DNA from: Acidobacteria bacterium AH-259-G07
GTDB lineage: Bacteria; Acidobacteriota; UBA6911; RPQK01; JADFOI01
DNA: 9,754 bases
Assembly: GCA_027717925.1 (NCBI GenBank)
Contig: JALLON010000090.1
Coordinates: 1 to 9,754, forward strand
Direction: 5' to 3'
The notes below the pieces were generated by a model. That model was given only the letters and a program-made list of their open reading frames with translations, was not told where the DNA came from and did no database searches. Below are positions 8,260 to 9,754 of the stretch, one piece after another. The translations under genes were made by a program, and so were the position numbers. Position 1 is the stretch's first letter. Each line of letters begins with the position of its first letter.

Positions 8260-8316
8260 CGGGGGCGGGCGGATTGCGTAAAGGCAAGGAAGCTTTGATT
8301 AATAGGTCACCGCTAC

Positions 8317-8322
8317 AGGAGG
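8317..8322 (+). promoter_or_regulatory. Strong Shine-Dalgarno that fixes the start of the hydrolase remnant
   Basis: AGGAGG ends 5 bases before ATG 8328. A longer in-frame start at 8274 exists, but it would put a charged 18-residue extension before the signal peptide, so 8328 is preferred. Survival of a perfect ribosome site on a broken gene suggests recent decay. Confidence 0.6.
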
Positions 8323-8327
8323 AAATC

Positions 8328-8646
8328 ATGAAACCCCTGGCATACTCTCGATTCGTTTACGTGCTGCTTGGAATGGTGCTTGTTCTGTTTTTGGATGGCG
8401 CAGTTTATGCCCAAGCTGCCAGGAACAACCATACATACATACCGCCAGCTGGGGTGGTACACGATGGAAAAGATCGTTCTTACTCCCGAACACGGAGTGG
8501 CCTTACCGGCTCTACTGTTCAGGCCGGCGGGCCGCGGCAATGACGTGCCAAGACCTCGCGCAGCAGTAGTCTGGCGTACTGCTGGGACAACACCCAGGTA
8601 CACGTCTTCCGTGTTAAGATCGAGCAGGAGTTTACAGCGGAGGTGA
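8328..8646 (+). pseudogene. Broken, truncated exported alpha/beta hydrolase (frameshifted remnant)
   Basis: A strong AGGAGG at 8317-8322 stands 5 bases before ATG 8328. It opens a frame with a good signal peptide (hydrophobic from F9 to L22, likely cut after A28 in V-Y-A). This frame loses protein-like character after I-P-P-A-G and stops at 8541-8543. The +1 frame picks up at the same point with W-Y-T-M-E-K, then G-V-A-L-P-A-L-L-F-R-P-A-G and, after a loop, A-A-V-V-W at 8560-8574. This is the typical first strands of an acetyl-xylan-esterase or dienelactone-hydrolase-like fold. Removing one G from the GGGG at 8451-8454 would join the two. Past 8574 no H-G-G, nucleophile elbow or other core element is found in any frame, so the gene is also truncated. 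The +1 frame stops at 8644-8646. The neighbour at 8650 is an exported hydrolase of the same broad fold. The remnant may still yield a short exported peptide of 71 residues. The family call is from pattern only. Confidence 0.6.
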
Positions 8647-8649
8647 ATC

Positions 8650-9666
8650 ATGAATCGCTCATTGGGATTGTTCGTAACCTTAGTCCTCGCTGTGGCGTTT
8701 ACGGCAGCACCCGGCTCGGCCGGCAGCACCGAGTCGGCGGACCAACCGGTTGCCGTCTATGTGCGTTCATACGACGGCGCTTATGTGGGAGCAGCCCTGC
8801 GCAAGCCGACCGGCGAGGGACCCTTCCCGGCCATTCTGTTCATCCACGGCGGTGTGGGTGGATCGACGATCGATGCCATGAAGAGATTCGTCATGCGCCG
8901 AGTGCCGCAGCACTTTTTCGAGCGTGGCTACGTCGTTTTCTCGACCGACTATCGAGGTCTGCACTTCGGAGAAGACGAGATTCAGGATGTTCTTGCGGCC
9001 TACCGGAAGGTGCAGTCCTACCCGTTTGTTGAGAAGAATCGTGTTGGGGTAATCGGTGGCAGCCACGGGGGCTATCTTGCCATGATGCTGGCGACCCGAA
9101 TTTCGCCGGCCGTGGCGGTCTCGTTCGCGGGGCTCAGTGACATCGAAGGTATGTTTTATGACGTTGCCCAAGATTTTAGCCGTTCCCTCGAAGGATGGGC
9201 CGAGTGGAGACAACAACTCCTGGCCAGCAAGAATAGCCGGCGGAGCCGGGCTTCCCGCGCCGGCGCCGATAGTCGCCCCACTGCTCGGCCCGAGACGGCG
9301 CGCCGCTTTCCGGGAAACGCCAGCCTTCGGCCAGGTTCAGCCGCCTATCAGGTGGCGCTCGATCTAGCCTGGCGCTTTGGGGACCGGCGGGAGCTGTACC
9401 GGGCGATCTCACCGAAAGACAACGCCGATAGAATCACTTGTCCGCTGCTCTATGTCGTGGGCAGCAAAGACCGCTTGCGAATGGCAGGCAAGGCGCTGAT
9501 CGCCGGGTTGCGACAGCGTGGCGTGATGGCGGAGTACTCCGAACACCAGGGCATGGGGCATGGTTTTTACTGGGGCAGCAGTGATAACCCTCCCCAGCAG
9601 TTTCATGATGCGCTCAAGGTGACATCTGCCTTTGTGGAACAGCACCTGAGAAAGGCCGTCAACTAG
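8650..9666 (+). CDS. Exported alpha/beta hydrolase (dienelactone hydrolase / S9-peptidase-like fold)
   Basis: This 338-residue protein has a signal peptide (R3, hydrophobic L5 to A20, likely cut after A24 in G-S-A). The alpha/beta-hydrolase core is complete: P-A-I-L-F-I-H66-G-G for the oxyanion loop, the nucleophile elbow G136-G-S138-H-G-G, the acid D274 in V-V-G-S-K-D-R, and the base H304 in G-M-G-H-G-F. Such enzymes hydrolyse esters or short peptides; the substrate is not evident. GGAGGT at 8639-8644, 5 bases before ATG, supports the start. Residues 195-222, between the nucleophile strand and the cap-to-core return, are rich in Arg (8 of 28) with Ser, Ala and Pro. They look unlike the rest, and the DNA there forms a GC-rich palindrome, so this may be an insertion. 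The core residues remain in frame on both sides, so the enzyme is probably still active. It follows the remnant of a similar exported hydrolase and may have a related role. Confidence 0.88.
   Translation: MNRSLGLFVTLVLAVAFTAAPGSAGSTESADQPVAVYVRSYDGAYVGAALRKPTGEGPFPAILFIHGGVGGSTIDAMKRFVMRRVPQHFFERGYVVFSTDYRGLHFGEDEIQDVLAAYRKVQSYPFVEKNRVGVIGGSHGGYLAMMLATRISPAVAVSFAGLSDIEGMFYDVAQDFSRSLEGWAEWRQQLLASKNSRRSRASRAGADSRPTARPETARRFPGNASLRPGSAAYQVALDLAWRFGDRRELYRAISPKDNADRITCPLLYVVGSKDRLRMAGKALIAGLRQRGVMAEYSEHQGMGHGFYWGSSDNPPQQFHDALKVTSAFVEQHLRKAVN
9236..9264. repeat. GC-rich palindrome inside the hydrolase gene
   Basis: GCCGGCG at 9236-9242 pairs with CGCCGGC at 9258-9264. Inside it, CGGG (9247-9250) pairs with CCCG (9254-9257) around a 3-base loop, leaving a 4-base bulge on one side. 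It encodes part of the arginine-rich stretch, residues 196-205. It may be a small inserted palindromic element that keeps the frame, or chance symmetry in GC-rich coding DNA. Confidence 0.4.
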
Positions 9667-9754
9667 CCCTCTTCGTGACGAGAACCTATGAATTAATCCA
9701 GGTTAGAGAATAGTTAGCCCGCATTTCTCACACCGGCTCTACTGCATCGGCGCA
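9667..9754. other. Tail of the window after the hydrolase gene
   Basis: Nothing supportable is seen in these 88 bases: no strong hairpin with a T-run and no start of a clear gene. Confidence 0.4.

Noticed and set aside
8544..8649. A third-frame protein-like stretch (H-V-F-R-V-K-I-E-Q-E-F) before the last gene, as a continuation of the broken hydrolase
   Set aside because: It has no hydrolase motif, would need another frameshift and ends inside the next gene's start region. Not enough to support it.
8505..9744. A 13-base exact repeat, ACCGGCTCTACTG, at 8505-8517 and 9732-9744
   Set aside because: One 13-base match in about 10 kb is expected by chance, and the flanks do not match.

Overview
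All recognisable genes lie on the + strand. The window suggests a Gram-negative bacterium of moderate GC. The mix of an AddAB-type recombination nuclease, a two-domain exported M16 peptidase, signal-peptide alpha/beta hydrolases and an exported O-methyltransferase would fit an acidobacterium or a relative. That placement is a guess from gene content only, since there is no rRNA or phylogenetic marker here.

Region 1 (1-4164) is a DNA double-strand-break repair locus in addB-addA order. The 3' end of an AddB-like subunit, with its PD-(D/E)XK nuclease and the cysteines of an iron-sulfur staple, is followed 74 bp later by a complete AddA-like UvrD-family helicase-nuclease. Both carry an apparently intact nuclease active site. 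This points to an AddAB machine rather than RecBCD. The two subunits would resect broken ends to 3' single strands for RecA.

Region 2 (4165-5487) holds a short gap with an 8-bp inverted repeat, a small class I SAM O-methyltransferase that unexpectedly begins with a signal peptide and has H in place of the usual D of the metal-site DN pair, and then a 407-bp non-coding stretch. That stretch contains two copies of AGGGGGTG-N3-CCGGTAA exactly 180 bp apart. The second copy sits just upstream of the next gene.

Region 3 (5488-8259) is a 923-residue exported zinc peptidase of family M16, with an active HxxEH half and a degenerate second half.

Region 4 (8260-9754) contains a broken, truncated alpha/beta-hydrolase gene (signal peptide, a frameshift at a G4 tract, then loss of everything past the first core strand). 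It is followed by a complete exported alpha/beta hydrolase with an unusual arginine-rich insert encoded by a GC-rich palindrome. From 4361 onward every gene has a signal peptide, so this part looks like a set of envelope or secreted enzymes with no functional link to the repair genes.

I saw no CRISPR array, tRNA, rRNA, transposase or phage gene. I see no strong case for a wholly new multi-gene system. The most unusual items are the spaced direct repeat, the exported methyltransferase and the decayed hydrolase.
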